From NCBI GenBank assembly GCA_903858815.1, contig CAIOKE010000290.1, positions 1 to 45,533 of the forward strand: a stretch of 45,533 nt of DNA. The letters run 5' to 3'. The stretch is from an uncultured Planctomycetaceae bacterium. GTDB taxonomy: Bacteria > Planctomycetota > Planctomycetia > Planctomycetales > Planctomycetaceae. The notes under the pieces are model-generated. The model worked only from the letters and a program-made list of their open reading frames with translations. It made no database searches and was not told the DNA's origin. Position numbers and translations under genes: made by a program. Each line of letters begins with the position of its first letter. Within the stretch, counting starts at the first letter, position 1. Of this stretch, positions 1 to 8,374 are shown one piece after another.

Positions 1-140
1 AGTCTTGTCGCAGCCCATGCCTCAGCCTGTCAATCCTCACGAAGGTAAGACCATCAACCGGAGAGCCGGATGCGGGAGATCCGCCAGTCCGGTTCGGAGG
101 GAGGGGGGAGCCGAACTCAATCGGTCCTCCCTACCCCTAT

Positions 141-297
141 CATTTGTGTCCTCGGCGTCATTCCTGCGCGGAAACCCTTCGGCCCCACAAAGCAACAACG
201 CGGCTCACATTCGCCTGTCGCTGAGCCGTACCATGGTCTGATACTCACGCAGCAACGCAAAGCCGTCGAATCGTCACCGATCTGGTGCTCGGTGGTC
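141..297 (+). repeat. 157-nt direct repeat, copy 1
   Basis: This segment is repeated at 503-659 with, by eye, only three mismatches and no indel. It begins at CATTTGTGTCCTCGGCGTC and ends at TGGTGCTCGGTGGTC. The end is the reverse complement of the 'ACCGAGCACCAG' hairpin family found at 35.66, 35.80 and 43.58 kb. Confidence 0.93.
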
Positions 298-314
298 CCG
301 AGGAAGTTCGCTTT

Positions 315-340
315 GGGAGGGCGAGGCTCCTGCCGAGCCG
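315..340 (+). repeat. Hairpin repeat A (GGCTCCTGCCGAGCC type)
   Basis: A GGCTC/GAGCC stem with a five-base loop, preceded by GGGAGGGCGA. The same unit recurs three times at 12315-12431 and, reversed, at 35701-35725 and 35838-35860. When read as protein it gives the PSR/GEAPAEP-like peptides often mis-annotated in planctomycetes. Confidence 0.85.
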
Positions 341-399
341 AAATCAAATGTGAGCGTTCTGTGCTGGTTGTTCGCCGGCAACGGTAGCCCGGGCATTCC

Positions 400-522
400 T
401 GACGCGAGGGACAAAAGTCGGCTGAGGCCGTCCAATTGACTCGAGCTCATCGAAAAACATCGTGTTTTTTCGGTACGGGGCCGAGCAGGAATGCTCGGGC
501 TACATTTGTGTCCTCGGCGTCA
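400..522 (+). repeat. 123-nt dispersed element, copy 1 (inverted partner at 12019-12141)
   Basis: The reverse complement of this stretch matches 12019-12141 over exactly the same length, with roughly 7 to 9 mismatches by eye and no net indel. It contains the B hairpin (stem CCGAGCA/TGCTCGG, loop TTCC on one strand) at 477-503 and a core reading GGCTGAGGCCGTCCAATTGA. No transposase or open frame belongs to it, so it looks like a non-autonomous repeat. Confidence 0.92.
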
Positions 523-659
523 TTCCTGCGCGGAAACCCTTCGGCCCCACAAAGCAACAACGCGGCTCACCTTCGCCTGTCGCTGAGCCGTACCATGGTC
601 TGATACTCACTCAGCAACGCAAAGCCGTCGCATCGTCACCGATCTGGTGCTCGGTGGTC
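503..659 (+). repeat. 157-nt direct repeat, copy 2
   Basis: Second copy of the 141-297 repeat, in the same orientation and of identical length. It follows the 123-nt element (400-522) and overlaps its last 20 bases, so the units are nested rather than simply adjacent. Confidence 0.93.
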
Positions 660-663
660 GTAG

Positions 664-681
664 CATGGGCTTCAGCCCGTG
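664..681 (+). repeat. Hairpin repeat D (GGGCTTCAGCCC type)
   Basis: Perfect short inverted repeat CATGGGCTTCAGCCCGTG. A sister copy, CGGGCTTCAGCCCG, lies at 39521-39534 between two convergent genes, and a degenerate one lies near 12171-12187. Confidence 0.8.
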
Positions 682-714
682 TCGTCCACCGCGTTCAAGC
701 ACCGCAAAGGCAAG

Positions 715-734
715 CCGTCAGCGTAAGCTGACGG
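715..734 (+). repeat. Hairpin repeat E
   Basis: Perfect 8-bp stem with a four-base loop: CCGTCAGCGTAAGCTGACGG. It follows hairpin D closely, so two different palindromic units sit within 70 bases. No T-run follows, which argues against an intrinsic terminator. Confidence 0.8.
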
Positions 735-1017
735 GTGCCATCGTCAACCTGGCCTCGGGCAACGCCTCCTCATGACCCACGAATTCAGGTGTTTGTGAAC
801 TGGGCGACCAGAGACCGCCCCGTCAGGCCCGAATCGCAGACATAACCAAGGCACAAACCCAACACACTCCGCGACCGCCTCCTCGCCCGCCCGGGGGGCG
901 TGTGTAAGAACAAGGTCAACGACCGAAGACCATGGCCCACCCGCGTCGCCGCCGGGGTCAACGACCATAGTCTACATAGACTCGCGGGGCGCCAAAGGCA
1001 CTCTGCACATCTCAAGC

Positions 1018-1040
1018 GGGACACACGCGAGTGTGTCCCC
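1018..1040 (+). repeat. GNRA-loop hairpin
   Basis: Perfect 9-bp stem GGGACACAC / GTGTGTCCC closed by a GCGA tetraloop, a stable RNA loop type. There is no downstream T-run. It lies 212 bases before the first membrane-protein gene and could be a repeat unit or an RNA structure. I cannot tell which. Confidence 0.7.
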
Positions 1041-1251
1041 AATCCTTTATCGGGTTAACGGGAGGCAGTCTGCTGCGGTCCGTTCAGATGTGGACGCTCC
1101 AAACTCCGACGGAAAAAATTTTGGCACGTAAAAACACGACTGGGCACTCCCGGAAAAACGTGCCATCTGTTGGTCGACCGCATCGTGCCAGCATAAAGCA
1201 TCCGGTGTCGGGACGGCCGTCCACATCGACAGGAACCCCGAAAGGCTTCCC

Positions 1252-1731
1252 ATGGACATGAAAGATCATCCAACAATGCACCACGATACTGATCGCTTTT
1301 ACCTGCTGCGTTGGTTTGCCGGTACACTGCTGGGAATCGCTTTGGCGGGTGGCTTCTTTGCTTGTCTGGCCGGTCGGGTGTTTGTCAGCGACAGCCAGGA
1401 CTGGCAGTGGTTCAGCGATAGTGCCCGGGTTTTCACCAGCGGTATGGTGTTTGCGTTGATTTGCGGAGTACCCGCGTGCGTGCTGGTTAGTCTCCTGCTG
1501 CACGCCGCCGGAGGCAAATCGGCAGCCGATCGCCTCGCGTGGTCAGTGCTCTGCGGCGGTGGTGCTGGAGCCACCAGCCTGCTCCTTTGCGGTCTGCCGG
1601 CAGCGATGATTGTCGCGGGTGTCATGGGAGCCGTTGGAGCATTTACCGGCAACTGCCTCGTGGATGCGCTCCTGGGGCCAACTCGCTCTTCTGCTCGCTC
1701 AGATAAGCATGCTCAGGCTCACAGCAGTTGA
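1252..1731 (+). CDS. Small integral membrane protein (unknown)
   Basis: 159 residues with no recognised family. Hydrophobic segments lie at about residues 20-40, 60-82 and 97-140 (the last probably two helices), and the N-terminus is short and hydrophilic. AAAGG at 1241-1245 is spaced six bases from the ATG at 1252. Internal ATGs at 1258 and 1276 are alternatives. The order of segments and Gly/Cys-rich stretches such as LLGIALAGGFFACL resembles the protein at 2773-3216, suggesting an old tandem duplication. The product presumably sits in a membrane; no function can be given. The coding character is supported by length and a consistent hydrophobic pattern rather than by homology. Confidence 0.65.
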   Translation: MDMKDHPTMHHDTDRFYLLRWFAGTLLGIALAGGFFACLAGRVFVSDSQDWQWFSDSARVFTSGMVFALICGVPACVLVSLLLHAAGGKSAADRLAWSVLCGGGAGATSLLLCGLPAAMIVAGVMGAVGAFTGNCLVDALLGPTRSSARSDKHAQAHSS

Positions 1732-2080
1732 CATGGCTGAGGGAAAGCTTCGTGAACCACGACGATTGTTACTTTCCTTGCTGAACGATCCTCTGAAACT
1801 GCCTTCGCTGCCTGTCCCCACACACCTGCAAAACGAAGCCTCGGAAAAACCAAACGAACGCTGACCGACGGGATCGACACCGTCGCCGGGCCTTGATCCC
1901 GCCGCTGCCACATTTGCGGTGGTTCGTGGAGTCCGTCCAGTTCCGCGGACAGCGGTCGAACAAATTCAATGGGCAAACCTCGAAGATTCTCAGTTTTTTT
2001 CTGCAGCAGTGTTAATCGTGAACGATTTCCAGCGGGTTATCTCGTAGTGACAACGGCACTCTCGGCAAAGGAAACAGGCT
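1732..2080. other. 349-nt gap without a gene
   Basis: No convincing frame, hairpin, terminator or repeat copy was found between the first and second small membrane proteins. The downstream gene has AAGGAAA shortly before its start. Confidence 0.6.
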
Positions 2081-2662
2081 ATGAATTCAACTGCAGAAAC
2101 GTCGATTGGCATCAACTCGGTCGCGTCTCGTTCACTCAGCCGCTTCGGGCGAGTTGAAATCCTGACACGAGTGTTTCTCCTGCTGCCACTGGTGTCGACG
2201 TTCAGCGTTGCGTCACGTGCCGCATGGGATGGATCAGGCTTTGCAGCGATCTCGGAAACTGTGCTGTCTCAGCTTTACTACTGGGCTGTGTGCTCTGTGT
2301 TTGTTTTGCCAGTGATCTGGGCTCCGGCAGTGTTGATTCGTCCTGCCTCTGCCACTACTACCGACACTTTGAAAGCCACGAATTCGCCCTTCAGGGCTGG
2401 CTGGCTGGATCGCTGCTTCTGGGTCAGCTACGCTGGCTCAGTTCTTACTGGAGCAGTGTTCCTCGGCGAATTCTTCCCAGTGGCACCACTCCTTGCATGG
2501 CCAGTTTGTGCAGGCTCCTTCAGAGCCCTGAGGTATGCTGTCACGTCGGGGCCCTGTTCATTGCGAATTCGAGTGATGGTGGCAATCGCATGCATCGGAC
2601 TGACTGCGGTCACCTCATACCTCTTTGCTGAAACTGTCGACAGTGCTCCTTTCGTGTGGTGA
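2081..2662 (+). CDS. Small integral membrane protein (unknown)
   Basis: 193 residues and about four to five hydrophobic stretches: roughly residues 27-50, 62-87, 106-128, 130-150 and 168-188. The N-terminal 25 residues are polar. The ATG at 2081 follows AAGGAAACAGGCT, a plausible ribosome site. It differs from its two neighbours in detail but shares their size, membrane character and orientation, so the three may form one locus of related function. No known domain is recognised and no function is assigned. Confidence 0.6.
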   Translation: MNSTAETSIGINSVASRSLSRFGRVEILTRVFLLLPLVSTFSVASRAAWDGSGFAAISETVLSQLYYWAVCSVFVLPVIWAPAVLIRPASATTTDTLKATNSPFRAGWLDRCFWVSYAGSVLTGAVFLGEFFPVAPLLAWPVCAGSFRALRYAVTSGPCSLRIRVMVAIACIGLTAVTSYLFAETVDSAPFVW

Positions 2663-2772
2663 TCGTCGTCTTTGACGCCATCCCTGTGCACCAACTGAGT
2701 GCCGCAGACGAATATCTGGATGTTCTGTCCGTTTCATGTCCTCGTCTGGATGAATCCAGAAGGAGTTTTCAC

Positions 2773-3216
2773 ATGTTGAACTGCAATGTTGCCAGTGATC
2801 CCCTTTGTCCCAGCAGGATTGCTGTTACTGCGATCGCAGGACCGAGAGTGAGTGAGTGGGTTATCGCCGTCTCCATCGGAACCGTGCTTGGGGGTGGCCT
2901 GTTTGGCTGCCTGATTCTCCCCTCTCCGTTCACGTTTTTCTTCGGGTGTTGGGTCGCTGCGATCGGTAGTCTGCCAGTCTTTGGTGGCTTCACTGTGGTG
3001 GCATGGTTGCTGCGCGGGGTGCTGCATTTGCCGTCGGTTCGGCAGATATTGGGGGCGTTGTGCGGTTTCTCTGCCGGACTCCTGTGCACACTGGATTTCT
3101 CTGCCAATGGCATCATCGCTGCTGCGATCGGTGCCGGCTCTGCCTTGTGTGCTGTGCTGATCGCTGATTCACTGCATTTCAATGACATTCGCAGAAAGGC
3201 AGCAGATCGGGTTTGA
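2773..3216 (+). CDS. Small integral membrane protein (unknown, paralogue of 1252-1731)
   Basis: The frame is open from 2656, but a strong AGAAGGAG at 2758-2765 sits seven bases before the ATG at 2773, so that start is preferred (147 residues). Hydrophobic segments fall at about residues 25-50, 52-78, 88-105 and 110-132. The first segment reads GTVLGGGLFGCLI and the tail ends in a Gly/Ala-rich helix. Both line up with the protein at 1252-1731 (GTLLGIALAGGFFACL and a similar last helix), which suggests paralogy. It ends 70 bases before the PSD1 gene. Function unknown. Confidence 0.65.
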   Translation: MLNCNVASDPLCPSRIAVTAIAGPRVSEWVIAVSIGTVLGGGLFGCLILPSPFTFFFGCWVAAIGSLPVFGGFTVVAWLLRGVLHLPSVRQILGALCGFSAGLLCTLDFSANGIIAAAIGAGSALCAVLIADSLHFNDIRRKAADRV

Positions 3217-3286
3217 GTCAATCGAGGCGGTTTGAGAGAATTGGGATTCCAATTCCTCAGCGAGTCCCCCAAATTGCTTGCCGCCC

Positions 3287-6200
3287 ATGAACACTCTGCT
3301 GGTGCTGCTGCACATCAGTCTGTTAACCACCGGTCTGTTGCTTGCACAGTCCGATCAGCCTCTGTCATTCACTGCCAGTCAGCTGCAGTTCTTTGAAACA
3401 CAGATCAGACCACTTCTGGTGGAACACTGCCATCAGTGTCATTCGGGTGACCGACTCAAAGGTGGACTCAATCTGGAAAGTCGCCATGCACTGCTGCAGG
3501 GCGGAGACAGCGGGGCGGCCATCGTTCCCGGCGATCCTGCAGCCAGTCTGCTGGTGCAGGCGGTTCGCTATAATGGTCTGGAAATGCCACCCACGGCACG
3601 CTTGCCCGACACAAAGGTGGCCCTGCTTGAACAGTGGATCCAGCAGAACGCACCATGGCCTGCCGAGTCTGCTCGATCGCCCGGTCAGCCGGAGAAATCT
3701 CTGCAGGTGACAGACACGGATCGCCGCCATTGGTCGTTTCAACCGCCTCGGACGGTATTGACCCCACCACAATCTCACCTGCAGCATCCCATTGATGCTC
3801 TGGTCATGGCCGGATTGCAGCAGGCGGGCCTGCAGCCATTGCCACAGGCTGCTCCGGAAATCCTGGTCAGACGCGCCTTTCTGACTCTGACCGGCCTGCC
3901 ACCAACCCTTGCTGAACTCAGACACTGGACTCAGCAGATTTCCAGCCCTACTCCTGATGCACTCAATGAAGCCGGCTTTGCAGCCCTGCTGGACGACCTG
4001 CTGGCTCGCCCGGCGTATGCCGAGCACTGGGCGCGGCACTGGCTGGATGTCGTGCGGTTTGGACAGACGAACGGCTATGAACGCGATGGCTACAAACGAT
4101 ATTCATGGCGGTACCGCGACTATGTCGTGCAGGCCATGCTGCAGGATAAACCCTGGAATCGATTTCTTGTGGAGCAACTGGCGGGTGACGAACTTCCCGA
4201 CAGCACCGGAGAATCTCGCGCCGCAACCGGATTCTATCGCGTAGGTGTCTGGGACGACGAAGCGGATGATAAACGGCAGGCGGAATTCGATGACCTTGAT
4301 GATGTGCTTGTCACTGTCGGCGCGTCAATGCTTGGGCTGACGATCGGATGTGCACGCTGTCACGATCACAAATTCGATCCGCTGCCTCAGGAAGACTATT
4401 ACCGCATGCTCAGTTTCTTTCGCGGAATTCGTCGCTACGAAAACCCCGAGGACAAGCTGGACAGTGCCACAGCTCTGCCGTTGCAGGATACTGCGGTGGT
4501 CAGACGTGCTCTGACCCCGCAGAGCGGCGAGGCCCCACCAGAACTGACATGGACCCTGGCAGTGCGCGAAGCGGGAGTGCAGCCTGCCGAAACACGTATT
4601 CTTGTGCGAGGACAGGCGGCCAATCCGGCAGCGGTTGTACAACCCGGTTTTCCGCAGGTGTTGTCCGGCTCAGCCACTGCGACGGCCGACTCACTGCTGC
4701 TGCAAGAGATGCACTCGCAGTCGCCGCTGGCCGATCTGTTTCCCTCCAGCGGGCGTCGGCTCGCGTTCGCGAGGTGGCTCGTGCGGGACGATCATCCGCT
4801 GACGGCTCGAGTCGCCGTGAATCGTGCGTGGCACTTTCATTTCGGCCAGGGTCTTGTCAGCACAACCGCGGATTTCGGTCGTGCGGGTGAGGCTCCGGTA
4901 CTGCAACCACTGCTGGACTGGCTGGCTGTCGATTTTGTGCGACAGGGCTGGTCATTGAAGCAGCTGCATCGGCGCATTCTGACGTCCTCCGCCTGGCGTC
5001 GCAGCTCGCAGACAACAAGCGGCCACGCTGCCAGTGTGCAGCGGGCCGAACAGCAGGACCCCGCTGCCAGACTGCTGTGGAGATTTCCATTCCGGCGGTT
5101 GGAAGCAGAATCGATTCGGGATCGGATGCTGTTCAGCAGCGGTGAGCTGAACTCGGCCGTGGGCGGACAGGAAATGTATCCACAGCTCAGTGGCGAAGTT
5201 CTGGCCGGTCAGTCAAAACCGGGCCTTGGCTGGCAGACCAGTTCGGCGACCGAGCAGGCTCGTCGCAGCCTTTACGCGATCGTCAAACGCGGGGTCCGCG
5301 ATCCGGTGCTGGAAGCACTCGACTACACGAATACCGCGACACCGCTGACGGAACGTCCGGTGACGACGGTTTCGCCGCAGGCTCTGATCCTGTTGCACGG
5401 CCGGTTTACAGCAGAGCGAGCCATGGCTTTGGCTCGGCGTGCCTGTGCTGCGGGCGACCTGACGGCTCAGATTCAGTTGATCTATGAGCAGATCCTGCAA
5501 CGCCCGCCTACTGCCCACGAATTGCAGACGGCCGAAAAACTGGTGACGGAGTGGGAGCAGCAGCTGCCATTGGAACGAGAGCAGGTGTCGTTTCGTCCGG
5601 ATGTCCCCGAGTCATTGTATGGGCTGTATCGACAGCAGCTGCCACCGGACGCATTCCTGCTGGGGCCTCGGGAGATGTGGCAGTATCGCAGTGGTGTCTG
5701 GGGCGGTGGCTACGAAGGGATCGATGTTGTTGACAAGCGATCGGGACCACATGCATTCTGGACGGGCGGTCAGTTGGCCAACGGCACGTTGTCAGGAATG
5801 CTGAGACTGGATGGGTCGGTTGAGACAGCCACTCTGCTGGCACAGGGTGCCCCCGCCGGTGCTGGCTGGTCCGGGCTAGCGCTCACCTTCGATCAACAGT
5901 CCGGCAGTATCCGACTCAGGTTTCACCCGGCCGGTGACGCTGAACAGATCCTTGCCGAGGTACCGTGGAACCGAGGCAACCGCGAATGGATACCATTCCG
6001 TTGGGAGATTGGTACTGAGATCAGAGTGTTCTTTGAAAACAACGACAATCCTCTGCTTTCGGTACCGATTTCGGCGGAAAAACTGCGATCAGGTCGGGTG
6101 GGAGTGGCTGTTTGGGGCGGGCGGCTTGATTTGCGCGACGTGGAATGGTGCGATGCAGAGGCATCTGCGATGCCTTTTGCCCTGCTTGCTCGTCGCAGTC

Positions 6201-6865
6201 GCCAGCAGGAAGTTGCGGCCCCGCCGGGCTGGAGCCAATATGGTGGTGACTGGCAGCGAGTCAGTGAGACTCATTGGCGGGTCGCTGCCGATCGCGGTGG
6301 CAAGATTGTCCGGGATCAGCAAACCCTGACCACTGGTGAGGTGACCGTCGAAATGCGGATGCCGGCAGGGAACGCAGAGATCGGTGGACTGTTACTGTGT
6401 GTCAGTGAACCGAAGATCGGCGCTGATAACTGGTTTGGTTATGAAGTCAGTCTGAATATTCCCGCACGCAGTGTGCTGGTGGGCGATCATCGCAATAACT
6501 TCCGACTGCTCAGTCAACAGGCCGCGAACGTGGCCGTGGATCGCTGGCATCATCTGCGTGCTGTGCTGGGCACTGATCGGTTGCAGGTGTTCCTTGATCA
6601 CCAATCGCAACCAGTGGTTGATCAGGCTTTGCCTGACCGCTTGCAGGGCGGACTGGTGGGATTACGTACGTGGGGTTCCGAAATTGAGTTTCGCAACCTG
6701 CAGGTTCAGGCAACGGGGCAGCCACCAGCGGAACCTGTCGTATGGCCTCAGCACGCTGTCGAGCTACTTCCGGAGACGGATGCTGCCGAGGAGCGGCGAC
6801 AGCTGGGACTGGCTGCTCTCTGTCGCACCATGTTCAGTCTCAGTGAATTTGCATATCTGGAATAG
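3287..6865 (+). CDS. PSCyt1/PSCyt2/PSD1 (DUF1549/DUF1553) secreted protein with inserted sandwich-like domains
   Basis: A 1192-residue planctomycete cytochrome-like protein. The ATG at 3287 is preferred over an in-frame TTG at 3278 because it starts directly at the signal peptide (about 21 hydrophobic residues). PSCyt1 carries CHQCH (residues 48-52), a haem c motif. PSCyt2/DUF1549 spans about 165-380 and includes CARCHDHKFDPL. PSD1/DUF1553 starts near 488 (RLAFARWLVRDDHPLTARVAVNR). The usual family end, here ALCRTMFSLSEFAYLE, comes only at the very C-terminus: about 380 residues (nt ~5610-6720) rich in beta-strand patterns have been inserted before it. They look like two LamG/DUF1080-type (3-keto-disaccharide hydrolase-like) modules, each ending in similar strands (VGVAVWGG, VGLRTWGS). 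Such proteins are exported and predicted to act in polysaccharide or redox metabolism, but no reaction is proven. DUF1501 follows after 11 bases. Confidence 0.93.
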   Translation: MNTLLVLLHISLLTTGLLLAQSDQPLSFTASQLQFFETQIRPLLVEHCHQCHSGDRLKGGLNLESRHALLQGGDSGAAIVPGDPAASLLVQAVRYNGLEMPPTARLPDTKVALLEQWIQQNAPWPAESARSPGQPEKSLQVTDTDRRHWSFQPPRTVLTPPQSHLQHPIDALVMAGLQQAGLQPLPQAAPEILVRRAFLTLTGLPPTLAELRHWTQQISSPTPDALNEAGFAALLDDLLARPAYAEHWARHWLDVVRFGQTNGYERDGYKRYSWRYRDYVVQAMLQDKPWNRFLVEQLAGDELPDSTGESRAATGFYRVGVWDDEADDKRQAEFDDLDDVLVTVGASMLGLTIGCARCHDHKFDPLPQEDYYRMLSFFRGIRRYENPEDKLDSATALPLQDTAVVRRALTPQSGEAPPELTWTLAVREAGVQPAETRILVRGQAANPAAVVQPGFPQVLSGSATATADSLLLQEMHSQSPLADLFPSSGRRLAFARWLVRDDHPLTARVAVNRAWHFHFGQGLVSTTADFGRAGEAPVLQPLLDWLAVDFVRQGWSLKQLHRRILTSSAWRRSSQTTSGHAASVQRAEQQDPAARLLWRFPFRRLEAESIRDRMLFSSGELNSAVGGQEMYPQLSGEVLAGQSKPGLGWQTSSATEQARRSLYAIVKRGVRDPVLEALDYTNTATPLTERPVTTVSPQALILLHGRFTAERAMALARRACAAGDLTAQIQLIYEQILQRPPTAHELQTAEKLVTEWEQQLPLEREQVSFRPDVPESLYGLYRQQLPPDAFLLGPREMWQYRSGVWGGGYEGIDVVDKRSGPHAFWTGGQLANGTLSGMLRLDGSVETATLLAQGAPAGAGWSGLALTFDQQSGSIRLRFHPAGDAEQILAEVPWNRGNREWIPFRWEIGTEIRVFFENNDNPLLSVPISAEKLRSGRVGVAVWGGRLDLRDVEWCDAEASAMPFALLARRSRQQEVAAPPGWSQYGGDWQRVSETHWRVAADRGGKIVRDQQTLTTGEVTVEMRMPAGNAEIGGLLLCVSEPKIGADNWFGYEVSLNIPARSVLVGDHRNNFRLLSQQAANVAVDRWHHLRAVLGTDRLQVFLDHQSQPVVDQALPDRLQGGLVGLRTWGSEIEFRNLQVQATGQPPAEPVVWPQHAVELLPETDAAEERRQLGLAALCRTMFSLSEFAYLE

Positions 6866-6876
6866 GGACTGTGCTG

Positions 6877-8346
6877 ATGACTGATCCTCTGCCAAACTCA
6901 GTTCACGACAGGCTGCTTCGTCGCATGCAGGCACGGCGTCAATTTGTCTGGTCCAGCAGTGCCGGTTTCGCCGGACTGGCGTCGGCTGCTCTGCTGGCCG
7001 AGGAGACGTCAAACGGTGGGCATGCTCAGTCGGGTTCGCATGGCCCGCTGCTGCCACACAAGGCCAGACACTGCATCTTTCTTTACATGTATGGCGGTCC
7101 TTCCCAAATGGACCTGTTCGACTACAAGCCCGAGCTGCAGCGGCGTGATGGTCAGGCGGTTCAGATCGAGCTGCGGCGGCGGGACGTGAAAGAAGGCCGA
7201 CTGCTGGGATCCAGACGACGCTTTCAGCAGCACGGAGACAGCGGACTGTGGTGCAGTGATGCTCTGCCCTGCCTGTCTCGACATATGGACAAACTGGCGG
7301 TGGTGAAAAGTCTCTGGCAGGACTCGTTCGCTCATGGATCTGCCAATCTGCAGATGAATTGTGGTCGGATTGTGCAGGGGTACCCATCGCTGGGGTCCTG
7401 GCTGAACTACGGTCTTGGTCGCGAGAACCAGAACCTGCCGGGCTATGTGGTCATGCTCGATCCGCGAGGTGGGCCCATTCCCGGGGCGCCCAACTGGGGC
7501 TCCGGTTTCATGGAGGCTCAGCATCAGGGAACAGTTTTCCGCACCAGCGGCCAGCCTGTGCTTGATCTGCAACCCTACACGCTGGATCCCCTGCATCTGC
7601 AGCGTCAGCAGCTGCAGGCGTTACAGTCACTGGATCGCCGGTTCCGCGAGCGTCATCCGGAAGCCTCAGAACTGGAGGCTCGCATGGCCAGCTATGAGCT
7701 GGCTTTCCAGCTGCAGGCCAGTGCCCCGGAAGCGCTGGACTTATCCACTGAGACACGCCGGACGCAGGAACTGTATGGCCTGTTCGATGACTACCCATCC
7801 CATCGACTGGCGGTCGGCCCTGCCACCTTCGGTCGCCAGTGTCTGATCGCGCGTCGGTTGATCGAACGCGGCGTTCGATTCGTGCAGATCTACAGCGGTG
7901 GTGGGCATCAGCAGCAGAACTGGGATGCCCATTTTGGCGTCGAGGAGAATCTGACGATTCATTGTCCCGAGGTGGACCGCCCGATGGCAGCACTGCTGCA
8001 GGATCTTGAACAGCGCGGGCTGCTGGATGAGACTCTGATCGTGTGGGGTGGCGAGTTTGGCCGACAGCCCGTGTCACAGGGCGATCAGGGCGGGCGTGAT
8101 CATAACCCCAAAGGATTTACCTGTTGGCTTGCGGGCGGTGGAGTGCGGGGGGGCACCAGCTACGGCGAAACGGATGATCTGGGAGCTGAAGCAGCCGTCG
8201 ATCGTCGACACGTGCGGGACTTTCATGCCACCATCCTGCGATTGATGGGACTGGATCACAATCGTCTGACCTGGTTTTATGGCGGACTGAATCAGAAACT
8301 GACCGGCGTACAGGAGGCCCATCCGATCGCTGAAGTGCTGGCCTGA
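6877..8346 (+). CDS. DUF1501 family protein (Tat-exported)
   Basis: 489 residues. The leader has a twin-arginine motif (ARRQFVWSSSAGFAGLASAA, residues ~23-42) followed by a hydrophobic stretch, so Tat export is likely. Family landmarks are visible: FLYMYGGPSQMDLFDYKPEL near residue 70, RFVQIYSGGGHQQQNWDAH, VWGGEFGRQP and GRDHNPKGF, which match the sulfatase/phosphatase-like fold of DUF1501. The ATG at 6877 is chosen; a GTG at 6871 is the alternative. It lies just downstream of the PSD1 gene, the standard pairing in planctomycetes, and the two are probably co-transcribed and act together in the periplasm. The substrate is unknown. It ends 28 bases before the convergent ftsH stop, with no clear terminator between. 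Confidence 0.93.
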   Translation: MTDPLPNSVHDRLLRRMQARRQFVWSSSAGFAGLASAALLAEETSNGGHAQSGSHGPLLPHKARHCIFLYMYGGPSQMDLFDYKPELQRRDGQAVQIELRRRDVKEGRLLGSRRRFQQHGDSGLWCSDALPCLSRHMDKLAVVKSLWQDSFAHGSANLQMNCGRIVQGYPSLGSWLNYGLGRENQNLPGYVVMLDPRGGPIPGAPNWGSGFMEAQHQGTVFRTSGQPVLDLQPYTLDPLHLQRQQLQALQSLDRRFRERHPEASELEARMASYELAFQLQASAPEALDLSTETRRTQELYGLFDDYPSHRLAVGPATFGRQCLIARRLIERGVRFVQIYSGGGHQQQNWDAHFGVEENLTIHCPEVDRPMAALLQDLEQRGLLDETLIVWGGEFGRQPVSQGDQGGRDHNPKGFTCWLAGGGVRGGTSYGETDDLGAEAAVDRRHVRDFHATILRLMGLDHNRLTWFYGGLNQKLTGVQEAHPIAEVLA

Positions 8347-8374
8347 ACCTTGCTGCATGCCGAACGTGCATCGC

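Larger units (their letters stand above)
1..1251. other. Non-coding, repeat-rich region
   Basis: I see no convincing gene in this stretch. The open frames here are short, overlap each other on both strands and are made largely of repeat sequence. It holds two copies of a 157-nt direct repeat, one copy of a 123-nt element whose inverted partner lies near 12.0 kb, and at least five kinds of short hairpin, listed separately. The last 210 bases (about 1041-1251) lack these repeats and are the likely leader/promoter region of the membrane protein starting at 1252. Confidence 0.75.

Noticed and set aside
744-1042. Minus-strand frames of 74 and 85 codons upstream of the first gene
   Set aside because: They overlap each other, lack ribosome sites, show no recognisable domain and lie in repeat-rich DNA.
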